DNA of 62,456 nucleotides from Nostocales cyanobacterium (GCA_004292695.1 RDXV01000007.1:1-62456), one strand, 5' to 3'; shown: positions 9,196 through 17,943, counted from the stretch's first letter. Translations and numbers: made by a program. The notes: generated from the letters alone by a model not told the origin.

Positions 9196-9225
9196 CAAAC
9201 AAAAACCCGCCCAAAGGCGGGTAAA
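9196..9225 (-). terminator. Rho-independent terminator of the porin gene
   Basis: A GC-rich stem CCCGCC-CAAA-GGCGGG (9206-9221) is followed on the minus strand by TTTTTGTTTG, 40 bases past the porin stop codon. It is the strongest classical terminator in the window. Confidence 0.9.
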
Positions 9226-9265
9226 AATTTAGAGGTTGAAATATTTATTTAACAAACTTATCAAC

Positions 9266-10909
9266 CTAGAAACGGAAGGTAGTACGCAAAGTACCAACAT
9301 AAACGGTATCATTGCTGTCATTGTGTTCAGGGTTGAAGATTACCAACAAACCAGGTGTTACCATGATGTTTTCGGTTAACTGCACTTTGTACAGACCTTC
9401 TAAGTGGTAAGAAGTACCAGAGTCATCATTAACACCAGTACCACTACCACCAGTAACTTTAGGGGGCTGACCGAAGATTAAACCTAAAGTATTACCTTCT
9501 CTACCTAAATCTCTAACAGCCAAGTTAGCAGCCCAGTAAAATACATCTGCATCTGCATCTGAACCGGTAATAGAGTTGGCTGTGGTGTAACCAACCCAAC
9601 CACCTATGCCAAATCTAGAGCTAGGGTTAATGTTGAGTTGTAAACCAAAGTGATCAGCTTCAACCTTTGTCACACCAGGAGTGTTAGAAAAAGGATTAGC
9701 AGCATTGAGATTTCCGGTGCTATCAAATAGATTTAATGCATCATTATCAATGCCACCGCCTTGTTGATAAGTGCGAGCGTAAGCTAAACCTATGTTTATG
9801 GCTTTGTTGGGTTTAAATTCTAATTGACCAAAAATGGTATTATCACCATCAAATAATCCATTACCTTCATCGGGATCAGACGCATTGGTAGCACCAGCAC
9901 CGCTTCTTCCTCTAGCAAAATAAGCCGCACTCAAGGTAAATTTGTCACTGGGCATAACGTTAACAGTGATACCTGCACCATTACCAGCTTGACGGTAGAT
10001 AGGGCTGAAACGACCGTAACGAGAAAGCGCACCTGTACCACTGCTGGCAAAGTCAGGGTTGAAAACGTTAACGTTCTCGTTTAACTCTGCACCAGTAGCG
10101 TCAATTTTGACACGGATCTTTTCACCGAAATTGAAAGCATAGTTTAATTTATCAATTTCAACGTTGTTACCACTACCAGTTACTCCGTCATGACCCAGAC
10201 GAGCCATTTGAGTACCTGTAGGTCCAGTTTGTGATGCTATATTTCCAGCATTTAACCGGGTTTGTAACTTATCTGTACCCATGAAGCTGCTTTCTAAGGT
10301 CAGACGTACACGGTTAGATAGAGTTACATTGCTGTCTACTTCACCAGAACCATCAGCTTGTTGATCACCAAAAGGAGTGGATACGCTGAAAATAGCTTCC
10401 CCTTTTAATTTGGTGGTGGTAGAGAATTGGTTAGCTTCCAACTCAGCGGTACGTGCTTCTAGTGCATCTACACGACCACGAAGAGTAGCTAATTCTGCGG
10501 AAAATTCTTCTTGTAAACGCTGCAAGGTAGCTAAATCTTGCTTGGTTGCCATGTCAGCGGTAGCTGTAGCGATTAATTCGTTAACGCGGTCTAAACAAGC
10601 ATTCAAACCAGCAGCAAATTCATAACGGGTTAAGGCACGATTACCACGATATGTACCGTTGGGATAACCTGCAATACAACCGTAACGCTCAACTAAAGAT
10701 TGTAAAGCCTGAAACGCCCAGTCTGTGGGTTGTACGTCGGAAAACTGAGATACGGATGTTACCTGACCCATACCATCGTTGCTTGCTTGGGACAATTGGG
10801 CAACACTGGTTACATCTTTGATCTCTTCAGCAAATGCACTGTTTGCAGATAGTAATGTAGCTGCAATTACTGGACTAACTTTTAGAACATTCCAAATTTG
10901 TTTTGTCAT
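9266..10909 (-). CDS. Iron uptake porin, SLH plus OprB-type beta-barrel (547 aa)
   Basis: The order is: signal peptide (residues 1-28, LLSANSAFAEE); one SLH domain (about 58-110: FSDVQPTDWAFQALQSLVERY, GYPNGTYRGNRALTRYEFAAGL); a short coiled coil (about 118-160, LQRLQEEFSAELATLRGRV); then an OprB-type beta-barrel to the C-terminus, ending VYVGTLRTTFRF with the aromatic terminal residue typical of outer-membrane barrels. This is the standard cyanobacterial SLH-porin that spans the outer membrane and contacts peptidoglycan; family members are implicated in uptake of iron and other inorganic ions. As I recall, the syntenic Anabaena PCC 7120 gene is all4499, an abundant porin. The gene has its own terminator at 9196-9225 and a 143-base upstream gap. 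Confidence 0.92.
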   Translation of the reverse strand: MTKQIWNVLKVSPVIAATLLSANSAFAEEIKDVTSVAQLSQASNDGMGQVTSVSQFSDVQPTDWAFQALQSLVERYGCIAGYPNGTYRGNRALTRYEFAAGLNACLDRVNELIATATADMATKQDLATLQRLQEEFSAELATLRGRVDALEARTAELEANQFSTTTKLKGEAIFSVSTPFGDQQADGSGEVDSNVTLSNRVRLTLESSFMGTDKLQTRLNAGNIASQTGPTGTQMARLGHDGVTGSGNNVEIDKLNYAFNFGEKIRVKIDATGAELNENVNVFNPDFASSGTGALSRYGRFSPIYRQAGNGAGITVNVMPSDKFTLSAAYFARGRSGAGATNASDPDEGNGLFDGDNTIFGQLEFKPNKAINIGLAYARTYQQGGGIDNDALNLFDSTGNLNAANPFSNTPGVTKVEADHFGLQLNINPSSRFGIGGWVGYTTANSITGSDADADVFYWAANLAVRDLGREGNTLGLIFGQPPKVTGGSGTGVNDDSGTSYHLEGLYKVQLTENIMVTPGLLVIFNPEHNDSNDTVYVGTLRTTFRF

Positions 10910-11052
10910 GTTTTTACTCTCTCACACACCTAATAAATCCAAATTTATGATAAACTTCTCTCCCTACAGGGAGAACTTATACATAAAATCCTTTGCAAGT
11001 AATATACATTATTTCTTTGACATTGCACAAGTCCTAACTTAAATATTGAGTA

Positions 11053-11643
11053 TTAAATTTCGGTTAACTGAGTCCGTAAATTCATAACAATACTGCGTTT
11101 ATGGCGTAATATTTTACCCTCAGCTTCAAATCTTTGTAATAGTCTTGTGACTGTGACTCTGGTGGTATTCAATACTTCGGAAATATCCTGATGTGTGATG
11201 TTTATATCTATCAATCTACCTTGTTCTAAGTCACGACCAAATTTTTCACTTAACCATAGTAAAAAATGCCACAATTTTAACGAAGTAGGTTTTTGGTGCA
11301 ATATACTTAAAAGTTCTTCCCCTTGTTGGATATGAGATAACAAGGCTTTGATCTCTTCATGCCACAAATGAGGAGGTATAATTGTTGCTTCTACGCTGGT
11401 TAAACATTCAATTTGATAAGGTTTTACTTTTGACAAAGCATAGCCGACAACATCTCCCATACCCCAATATCCCAATGTTATAAATGTTCCCTCTTCGTCC
11501 CAAGTTAAGGTACGAACTATGCCCCGTTCAATTCGCCATAATACATCACTACTTACGGGAATTACTGACTTAGCAGTAAATAACTGTTGGGGTAATTGTT
11601 TGTTGGTGGTAGGTTGAAAGCTGGAAATTGTAGAAAATGTCAT
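11053..11643 (-). CDS. Crp/Fnr-family transcriptional regulator (196 aa)
   Basis: The N-terminal part is a shortened cyclic-nucleotide-binding-like beta-roll (about residues 25-95: DVLWRIERGIVRTLTWDEEG, ITLGYWGMGDVVGYALS). A dimerisation helix follows, then a Crp-type winged helix-turn-helix at about 140-190 (ITHQDISEVLNTTRVTVTRL, LQRFEAEGKI). At 196 aa it is shorter than NtcA or Crp (about 220-230) because the first strands of the beta-roll are reduced; the phosphate-binding cassette RxS of cAMP receptors is not visible, so it probably does not bind cAMP. It lies between the porin and phoU, all on the minus strand, but a 394-base repeat-containing gap separates it from phoU, so it is likely transcribed alone. 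Target genes are unknown. Confidence 0.85.
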   Translation of the reverse strand: MTFSTISSFQPTTNKQLPQQLFTAKSVIPVSSDVLWRIERGIVRTLTWDEEGTFITLGYWGMGDVVGYALSKVKPYQIECLTSVEATIIPPHLWHEEIKALLSHIQQGEELLSILHQKPTSLKLWHFLLWLSEKFGRDLEQGRLIDINITHQDISEVLNTTRVTVTRLLQRFEAEGKILRHKRSIVMNLRTQLTEI

Positions 11644-12037
11644 ATAGATTTAGGTATGGAATTAGTTCAAGTAATAATGCTAACTATTAGAAATTATTAG
11701 TTGATTATTAGTTGTGAATTTTTTTTATCAAAAATACTGATGTTTATTTGTATGAAAAATTTATAGCGTTCTTGTTGTAATGACAGTGTTTATTAACTTG
11801 GTTTTTGATAATTACTCAAGTTTGACAGTTTTTATATATGAAAATGTATATAAAAAAGGTCAAAACAAATGATGAAATTTTGAATAATTTGTGGGTGTAC
11901 TTCTTTTAACTTTAATACTATAAGTTTAAGGATAGGTAAGATTCTAGTGAAATATATGTTATGTATTAGGTAATGGGTAATTGGTAATTGATGAAAAAAT
12001 GCCCCATGCCCAATGCCCCATGCCCAATGCCCTATAA
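11644..12037. other. Intergenic region upstream of the Crp-type gene, with repeats
   Basis: No gene is seen. The part next to 11643 should contain the regulator's promoter and is very AT-rich (T-runs near 11719 and 11830). The phoU-proximal part (11971-12031) is made of the simple repeat tracts GGTAATT and GCCCCATGCCCAAT. Confidence 0.6.
11971..12031. repeat. Compound tandem repeats (GGTAATT; GCCCCATGCCCAAT)
   Basis: A short GGTAATGG/GTAATTG tract is followed by two and a half copies of GCCCCATGCCCAAT, directly downstream of phoU. Confidence 0.8.
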
Positions 12038-12736
12038 TTAACGTTGACCTGTGACGATGTATGCTACTCTTTGACCGATATTAGTTGCGTGATCTGCCAT
12101 CCGTTCTATACATCGAATTGCTAGTGTTAAAAGTAATACTGGTTCTATAATTCCGGGAACGTCTCGTTGCTGTGCTAGGGTTTGGTAGAGGTTATCATAG
12201 GCATTATCCACAGTATCATCTAAAAATTTGATACGTCTACCATTGACTTCATCTAAATCTGCTAGTGCTACTAAGCTGGTGGCTAACATTGCTTGAGCGT
12301 GATTAGACATGGTAGCAATTTGGGGTATTATAGGATGAGGAGGGTAGGGAAATATTTTCATAGATATTTCTGCTAAGTCTTTAGCATAGTCACCAATACG
12401 CTCTAAGTCTCTCACTAATTGCATAAATGCACTCAGACATCGTAAATCCTGGGCAGTGGCGATTTGTGATGTCATAATAGATGTACAATCGGACTCTATT
12501 TGTCTGTAAAAGCAATCTATTTTTTTATCTAAACGTGGTAGTTCTTCAGCGGCTATTAAGTCACGTTCAAACAGTGCCTGATGACTTAATCGAAATGATT
12601 TTTCTACTAAAGCTCCCATCCGCAGTACATCACGCTCTAATCTTCTAAGGGTGCGTTCTGATTCTGGGTTTCCGGGATCGGGATCAGAATTGGGATAATA
12701 AAAAACAGCTTTCACACGTTTAATCTCAAAATTCAA
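12038..12736 (-). CDS. phoU: Phosphate signalling protein PhoU
   Basis: The 232-aa protein has two PhoU helical repeats. The first spans about residues 30-120 (ERTLRRLERDVLRMGALVE, LPRLDKKIDCFYRQIES, DLERIGDYAKDLAEIS) and the second about 130-225 (DEVNGRRIKFLDDTVDNAY, CIERMADHATNIGQRV). The E/DxxRIGDYA and ERMADHATN motifs are the metal-binding signatures of the family. PhoU restrains the phosphate two-component system and tunes the Pst transporter. It is the last gene of a minus-strand operon sphR-sphS-phoU and starts 14 bases after the kinase gene ends. No other ATG lies before MGALVE, so the start at 12736 is the reasonable one. Confidence 0.93.
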   Translation of the reverse strand: MNFEIKRVKAVFYYPNSDPDPGNPESERTLRRLERDVLRMGALVEKSFRLSHQALFERDLIAAEELPRLDKKIDCFYRQIESDCTSIMTSQIATAQDLRCLSAFMQLVRDLERIGDYAKDLAEISMKIFPYPPHPIIPQIATMSNHAQAMLATSLVALADLDEVNGRRIKFLDDTVDNAYDNLYQTLAQQRDVPGIIEPVLLLTLAIRCIERMADHATNIGQRVAYIVTGQR

Positions 12737-12750
12737 AATTTTATATATTT

Positions 12751-14109
12751 TTAACTATAGTCTTGGTGGGGTAAATTTGACATTACTTCAGGCAGGTGAA
12801 TTTGTATCCAAGCGCCTCCGGTTTGGGGGTGGTTCATAGCTTTAATGGTCCCTGAGTGTGCTATAATTATCTGTCTGACAATGGCTAAACCTAAACCACT
12901 ACCGTTAACTGTAGTCGTCTTGTTTTCATTGATTGATTTGTGTTCTCTGGCTTTATCTCCTCGGTAAAATCTTTCAAATACATGAGGTAAATCTGCATCG
13001 CTAAAACCATTACCAGAGTCTATGATATTGATTTCTAATAGTTGTGATTGGATATTTTGAGAAATAAATTCACTACCTATAATTAACTTCATTTCTATGT
13101 GAATATCTGTATCAGGTAGGCTATATTTAATACAGTTATCTAGTAAATTCATAAATACTTGATACAGTCGAGATTTATCTGCGCGAATGTGGACACTTTC
13201 TAGGCCAGAATAGGAAATATGAATATTTTGGTATTTTGTTAATGGTTCAAGTGTTTCCCAAACCGAGACAATGAGCGATCGCAATTCTACGGTTTCTGGA
13301 CGTAACAAAATGGTAGAATTAGTTTCCATTTGGGTGAGTTCTAACCAGGTTTGAACTAAATTAATTAATCTATCCACTTCCTGCATTAAGCGGTTCACCC
13401 AACCGACAAAGGGAGGAGATAAACGGGTTTGTAAAGTTTCTGCTACTAAGCGAATAGACGTTAGGGGTGTTCTCAATTCATGAGCGAGATCCGAGAAAGA
13501 GCGATCGCGTTGTTGGTTGATGTCTAATAATAGTTGACGATTTTCCAGAAAAACTCCCACTTGGCCAGTAGGTAAAGGAAAACTGGTAGCTGCTACAGCC
13601 AGAGGTTTTAATTCTAACATACCCTGTCCATGATCGCGGGAGGGGTGAAAAACCCATTCTCTAAATTGTGATTTTTGCCAATCACGGGTTTGCTCAATTA
13701 ATTGATCCAGTTCGTAGGATCTAACTAACTCCAACAATAAACGGATTTGTCCAGGTTGCCACTTTTGTAGATGTAAAATTTCCCTAGCTTGCTGATTACA
13801 CCATAGTAGTTGATTTTCTTCATCTACTTGCAAATATCCCAGGGGTGCAGAATCTAGCAACTGCTTGTATACTTCTAAGGACAAATATAAATCTTGCTGA
13901 TTTTGCTTCGCTGTGGATATTGTCTGTAACAAGCGATTTCTGATCGTTCTGGAAAGGGGGAGCAAAGGTAAAGATACCCTATGACTATGAGAATTCAAAG
14001 GTTGAATAATTTGCTCCAAGTAATTATTTAGTTGTACTTGTTGCCATAGCCAAAAACCAAGGCCTATAGCCAAACCCAGCAAAAATCCTAATAAAAACAT
14101 TTTAGTCAT
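12751..14109 (-). CDS. sphS: Phosphate-sensing histidine kinase SphS (PhoR-like)
   Basis: Residues 4-23 form one membrane helix (FLLGFLLGLAIGLGFWLW), followed by a PAS domain at about 78-190 (LLDSAPLGYLQVDEENQLLWC). The HisKA box has phosphoacceptor His210 in FSDLAHELRTPLTSIRL. The HATPase domain shows the N box (FMNLLDNCIKYS), G1 (IDSGNGFSD), F box (HVFERFYRG) and G2 (NGSGLGLAIVRQI). It should autophosphorylate under phosphate limitation and pass phosphate to SphR. The gap to sphR is 44 bases, and it precedes phoU by 14. The single N-terminal helix without a periplasmic loop is the usual cyanobacterial SphS layout, where sensing involves the N-terminal region, PhoU and the Pst system. All catalytic residues look intact. 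Confidence 0.93.
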   Translation of the reverse strand: MTKMFLLGFLLGLAIGLGFWLWQQVQLNNYLEQIIQPLNSHSHRVSLPLLPLSRTIRNRLLQTISTAKQNQQDLYLSLEVYKQLLDSAPLGYLQVDEENQLLWCNQQAREILHLQKWQPGQIRLLLELVRSYELDQLIEQTRDWQKSQFREWVFHPSRDHGQGMLELKPLAVAATSFPLPTGQVGVFLENRQLLLDINQQRDRSFSDLAHELRTPLTSIRLVAETLQTRLSPPFVGWVNRLMQEVDRLINLVQTWLELTQMETNSTILLRPETVELRSLIVSVWETLEPLTKYQNIHISYSGLESVHIRADKSRLYQVFMNLLDNCIKYSLPDTDIHIEMKLIIGSEFISQNIQSQLLEINIIDSGNGFSDADLPHVFERFYRGDKAREHKSINENKTTTVNGSGLGLAIVRQIIIAHSGTIKAMNHPQTGGAWIQIHLPEVMSNLPHQDYS

Positions 14110-14153
14110 TAGTTGCTATGTAATTACTCAAAACTAGCAACTATCTGCAACAA

Positions 14154-14915
14154 TTAGCCAAATCTATAGCCAAAACCTCTCACAGTCACAATATATTCTG
14201 GATGACTGGGATCTTGTTCTAGCTTTTCTCTTAACCAGCGGATATGCACATCTACGGTTTTGCTATCACCTACAAAGTCTGGCCCCCAAACTTGATCTAG
14301 CAGTTGTTCCCGTGACCATACCCTACGAGTATAACTCATGAATAATTCTAGTAACCGAAATTCCTTGGGTGATAAATTTACTTCTTTATCCCTAACTAAC
14401 ACCCGGCATTCTTGGGGGTTTAAAGTGATATCTTTATACTTGAGTACAGGTATTAAGGGCATATTACTCAAACGCTGACGACGTAGTAAGGCACGACATC
14501 TAGCCACTAATTCCCGCATACTGAAAGGTTTAGTTAAGTAATCATCCGCACCTACTTCTAAACCTAGCACCCTGTCAGTTTCACTGGCTTTAGCACTGAG
14601 AATCAGGATAGGTACTGAGTTTCCTTGGTGACGCATGATCCGACAGATATCTAAACCGTTGATTTGCGGTAGCATCAAATCTAAAACTACTAAATCAAAA
14701 ACAGGTTCACCGAAGTCAGACTCATAGTTTTTGAGATGCTCTAGGGCAGAACGTCCATCAGTAGCAATAATTACTTCATAACCTTCTCCTTCTAATGCTA
14801 CTACTAGCATTTCACGGATCAATTCTTCATCTTCCACCACAAGGATACGGCTCGTTTTGCCGATCTCTGTTTTGGCTGCATATTTAGTTAATTCAGTGGT
14901 ATACATTGATAACAC
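14154..14915 (-). CDS. sphR: Phosphate response regulator SphR (PhoB-like)
   Basis: The receiver domain (residues 23-140) has the acidic pair Glu28/Asp29, phosphoacceptor Asp79 in LVVLDLMLPQINGLD, and the conserved Lys in DDYLTKPFSMREL. The OmpR/PhoB winged-helix DNA-binding domain occupies about 160-253 (VNLSPKEFRLLELFM, RVWSREQLLDQVWG, SKTVDVHIRWLREKLE, VRGFGYRFG). In cyanobacteria SphR binds Pho boxes and turns on alkaline phosphatase and pst genes. It is first in the sphR-sphS-phoU operon. ATG codons at residues 1 and 4 both fit; the first is used. A convincing tandem Pho box was not found in its own upstream region, only one CTTAAC half site near 14983. Confidence 0.93.
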   Translation of the reverse strand: MLSMYTTELTKYAAKTEIGKTSRILVVEDEELIREMLVVALEGEGYEVIIATDGRSALEHLKNYESDFGEPVFDLVVLDLMLPQINGLDICRIMRHQGNSVPILILSAKASETDRVLGLEVGADDYLTKPFSMRELVARCRALLRRQRLSNMPLIPVLKYKDITLNPQECRVLVRDKEVNLSPKEFRLLELFMSYTRRVWSREQLLDQVWGPDFVGDSKTVDVHIRWLREKLEQDPSHPEYIVTVRGFGYRFG

Positions 14916-15342
14916 AGGGCTAAGATACTGTACGTAAGTTTGAGAATTCCGCTACTGCCTATGATCCGTATTTGGGGTTGTTAAGGATATGTTAATTTAG
15001 GCAGATTGTATTGAATATAACAAATCAAATATATTATAAATCACATCTACTACCAGTGGATAATAAATTTATCCAATTTATCCAATTTACCTAAATTTCT
15101 GTAGTTTTGAATCTGGATTTTTTTACTTGACAATTATATCGTCTCTTGAGTAAATTTATAGTACGCAAATACTATACCATAGTAACCAAGTAAACAAAAA
15201 TTGTTTTGGCTAACTGAGTATGAAAAACTACTTTAATGATAGTCAATTACAACAGGGTTACATCTTGTTCTTGAATCATTGGATATTTGCAAACAATACT
15301 GTTTTTGATTAGAAATATAACTGTGTAAGGGGGAATTGAAAT
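14916..15342. other. Divergent promoter region between sphR and the coiled-coil genes
   Basis: These 427 bases separate sphR (minus) from the plus-strand coiled-coil gene, so both promoters must be here. It is AT-rich with no reading frame. A strong purine ribosome site, AAGGGGGAA, sits about 8 bases before the ATG at 15343. No other defined motif was recognised. Confidence 0.6.
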
Positions 15343-16329
15343 ATGGAAATGCGTACAGGTAAAGACAGCAAATCAGAATTATTGAAAACATTTCAAGCTA
15401 TTAAAGCGGAAAGAGAGTCAGTAGAATCAAAAATAGCGACGAAACAGGAAGAAGCGGAAAAGGCAAAAAATCAGGAACTTTTGGCGACTGCGGCCACATA
15501 TACTGTTGATAGTATTGTGAAAGGATTAGCAGATTTACAATTAGAATTTGGTGGTATTGTTAATACATTAGCTGAGAAATTAGCTAAGGAAAATTCTAAA
15601 TTGGATGAACTAAATCAGGCGATAGAAATTGAAAATCAAAGATTGCAAGAATTACAGAAAATTAGAATTGTTGCTGACACTATAGATATTTTTACGAAAG
15701 AACATCAAGAGAAACTAAGATTATTAGAACAGGAAACAGCTAACACTAAAGAACTGTTAGAAAAGGAGGTTACACAAAAACGGAAAGAATGGCAGAAGGA
15801 AGAATTAGAATTTACAGAAAAATTAGAAATTTATAACGAGTCGTTAACTAAAAACAGACAGCAAGAACAGGAAGAATATCAATATAAATTAGAAACTACT
15901 AAGAAACTGAATACAGACGCTTATCAAGCTAAAAAACGGAGGTTAGAACTAGAGATACAAGAAACAACTCAACAGAAAGAGAAAGATTGGCAAGAGAGAG
16001 AAAGGGTTTTAAATAATAATCAAAACCTGTTTACAGAATATCAGCAAAAAGTAGCTGCATTTCCTACAGAATTGGAAGAAGCTATTAAAAAAGCTAGGGA
16101 AGAAGCTATTAAGGATACTAACCAAAAAGCGAAGGTAGAGGCTGATTTGTTTGAAAAAGAATGGGAAGCTACAAAACAGAGTTATGAAGCTAAAGTTCAA
16201 TCTTTAGAGGAAACAATTCAGAAACAAATAGAACAAATAGAAGCTATTAATTCTCAGTTACAAACAGCATTGAAACAATCTCAAGATTTAGCTATGAGAG
16301 CTTTTGATAGTAGTGCAAATGCTAAGTAA
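15343..16329 (+). CDS. zicK: Coiled-coil filament-forming protein, likely ZicK
   Basis: The 328-aa protein is almost entirely alpha-helical coiled coil, rich in Glu, Lys and Gln, with no signal peptide or membrane segment. It shares layout with the next gene: a short Lys-rich start (KSELLKTFQAIKAERESVESK), a conserved central segment (DLQLEFGGIVNTLAEKLAKENSKLDELN), a long rod (EEYQYKLETTKKLNTDAYQ), and a similar C-terminus (LQTALKQSQDLAMRAFDSSAN). As I recall, Anabaena PCC 7120 alr4504 and alr4505, next to sphR (all4503), encode ZicK and ZacK, heteropolymer-forming proteins that keep filaments straight. The same two-gene arrangement beside sphR is the main reason for this name. Assignment is by synteny and architecture, not alignment. 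The gap to the second gene is 40 bases. Confidence 0.7.
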   Translation: MEMRTGKDSKSELLKTFQAIKAERESVESKIATKQEEAEKAKNQELLATAATYTVDSIVKGLADLQLEFGGIVNTLAEKLAKENSKLDELNQAIEIENQRLQELQKIRIVADTIDIFTKEHQEKLRLLEQETANTKELLEKEVTQKRKEWQKEELEFTEKLEIYNESLTKNRQQEQEEYQYKLETTKKLNTDAYQAKKRRLELEIQETTQQKEKDWQERERVLNNNQNLFTEYQQKVAAFPTELEEAIKKAREEAIKDTNQKAKVEADLFEKEWEATKQSYEAKVQSLEETIQKQIEQIEAINSQLQTALKQSQDLAMRAFDSSANAK

Positions 16330-16369
16330 AGAGAATTTTAATGTACGATAATACTTTTTCAGGTGAATT

Positions 16370-17485
16370 ATGACAGCGAAAAAACCAAATTCTAAAAGTA
16401 CCAAAGCCGAGATTTTAGAAGCATATCAAGAGTTGGAGAAAGAACAAGCTGCTTTAAAATCAGAACTGGATAAAGCACAGAAACAAGTATCATCTCCAGT
16501 TGCGGAAAAGCCGAAATCAGAACCTAAAACAGAACCAAAAATAGAACCAAAAATAGAAACTAAAACAGCTATGAGTCAAACTACAAGCATTCAGCAAAAA
16601 ATGAATAATACTATAGAAAACCTAAGTAAAATTCAGTTGGGTTTCGGTAGTGCAGCTAATGAATTATCAGAACAGTTAAGTACAAAAGCTGCGAAGTTAT
16701 CAGAAATTACGGAAGCTGTAAATACGGAAATTCAACAATTAACTGAATTACATAATTTAGAAATTTCAGAAGATGTTTTAGATACTCTAATTCAAACTTA
16801 TGCTGATAATGCGAAAACCTATCAGGAAGAGTATGAACAACGTTATGAGGTGTTATCTCAGGAAGTTTTAGACTTGCGAAATGCTTGGAAAAAAGAACAG
16901 GAAGAACATCAACAAATAATTAAAGAACGGGATGAAAACCTGAAGAGAAGTAGACAAAGAGACGAAGCGGAATATAAATATGATTTAGAGTTACAGAGAA
17001 AATTAGCTAGTGATGAATATGAACAACAACAGAAGTTATTAAATAGGGAATTGGAGGAGTTAAGAGAAGAAACTGAAAAACAATGGAATGAGAGAGAAAA
17101 GAATATTTCGGAAAGAGAAAAAGAGTTTGCAGAGTTAAAAGCTAAGGTTGAAGTATTCCCGAAAGAAAAAGAAGCTGCAATTAAAAAAGCAACGGAGGAA
17201 GGTAAAGGTATTGCTAGTTATCAAGCTAAGGTAAAATCTGATTTATATGCTAAGGAAGTGGAAGGACAAAAACGTTTTTATGAACAGAGGTTACAATCTT
17301 TAGAATTAACGATTACAAATCAAGAAAAGAGATTACAAAATTTATCTAGTCAGTTAGAATCTGCATTAAAACAAGTGCAAGATTTAGCGGTGAAAGCTAT
17401 TGAAGGTACTGCAAATGTGAATTCTTATCAAGCAATGAAAGAAATTGCTTTAGAACAAGCGAAAAGTCAAGCTAAGAATAAGTAA
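16370..17485 (+). CDS. zacK: Coiled-coil filament-forming protein, likely ZacK
   Basis: This 371-aa cytoplasmic coiled-coil protein is paralogous to the one just upstream. Matching segments are KAEILEAYQELEKEQAALK, NLSKIQLGFGSAANELSEQL, EAEYKYDLELQRKLASDEYE and LESALKQVQDLAVKAIEGTAN. It differs by a Pro/Lys/Glu-rich spacer at about residues 42-65 (KPKSEPKTEPKIEPKIETK) and a longer C-terminal tail. It is co-oriented and very close to the upstream gene, so the two are probably co-transcribed and may form a heteropolymer, as reported for ZicK/ZacK in Anabaena. Its TAA stop codon is the first unit of an 11-copy TAATTGG tract, so the repeat may have set the present C-terminus. Confidence 0.7.
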   Translation: MTAKKPNSKSTKAEILEAYQELEKEQAALKSELDKAQKQVSSPVAEKPKSEPKTEPKIEPKIETKTAMSQTTSIQQKMNNTIENLSKIQLGFGSAANELSEQLSTKAAKLSEITEAVNTEIQQLTELHNLEISEDVLDTLIQTYADNAKTYQEEYEQRYEVLSQEVLDLRNAWKKEQEEHQQIIKERDENLKRSRQRDEAEYKYDLELQRKLASDEYEQQQKLLNRELEELREETEKQWNEREKNISEREKEFAELKAKVEVFPKEKEAAIKKATEEGKGIASYQAKVKSDLYAKEVEGQKRFYEQRLQSLELTITNQEKRLQNLSSQLESALKQVQDLAVKAIEGTANVNSYQAMKEIALEQAKSQAKNK

Positions 17486-17561
17486 TTGGTAATTGGTAAT
17501 TGGTAATTGGTAATTGGTAATTGGTAATTGGTAATTGGTAATTGGTAATTGGTAATTGGTA
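17483..17561. repeat. Heptamer tandem repeat TAATTGG x~11
   Basis: About 11 perfect copies of TAATTGG begin inside the stop codon of the second coiled-coil gene. This is a typical Nostocales STRR, the longest perfect one in the window. Confidence 0.95.
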
Positions 17562-17620
17562 AAAAATAAACATTTGATTTATTAATTACCAATCTTCATT
17601 ATCAATTTAGTGATTCATAT

Positions 17621-17721
17621 AGCATTTTCCGGTGTAATGAGGTACAACTTGGGCGGGCAAGATGCCCACCCCACAAGAGTTTCATGATTATGATTTGTAC
17701 CTCATAAGAACGAAATATGCT
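17621..17721. repeat. ~100-bp nested hairpin element
   Basis: Three nested inverted repeats share one centre. The outer is AGCATTTTC (17621) with GAAATATGCT (17712). The middle is perfect: ATGAGGTACAA (17637-17647) with TTGTACCTCAT (17695-17705). An offset inner GGGCA-AGA-TGCCC (17655-17667) belongs to a family also present at 8287 and 44847. It is probably a non-autonomous mobile hairpin; it has no coding capacity. Confidence 0.65.
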
Positions 17722-17732
17722 GTAATTACGAA

Positions 17733-17849
17733 TTATTCTGTTCTTGGTTTACCAAAACCTGATGGTGGTTTAAGTTTACGAGATTTACTACTTTTACCTT
17801 GTTTGTTCTGTTGAGAGTTTTGGTTAGAGTTGTTGTTTTGGTTGGCCAT
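17733..17849 (-). CDS. Small Asn/Gln/Lys-rich protein (38 aa)
   Basis: The frame reads MANQNNNSNQNSQQNKQ, then GKSSKSRKLKPPSGFGKP, then RTE and stop. It has a polar Asn/Gln N-terminal half and a basic, Pro-containing C-terminal half, with no hydrophobic segment. It lies upstream of hisA on the opposite side of a hairpin element and is on the same strand as hisA. The biased but non-repetitive composition and the clean start and stop suggest a genuine short protein; a strong ribosome site is not evident. Function unknown; the basic tail could bind nucleic acid. Confidence 0.55.
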   Translation of the reverse strand: MANQNNNSNQNSQQNKQGKSSKSRKLKPPSGFGKPRTE

Positions 17850-17943
17850 GGTTTTTCTGTGTAGGATTGAATGACTGTTTCACATACACAAAAAATATAA
17901 ATCATTCCTGAGTAATTTTAGGTAAATTTTAGATATTTATAAC

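Noticed and set aside
14916-15342. Pho box upstream of sphR
   Set aside because: Only one CTTAAC half site near 14983 was seen; a Pho box needs tandem repeats.
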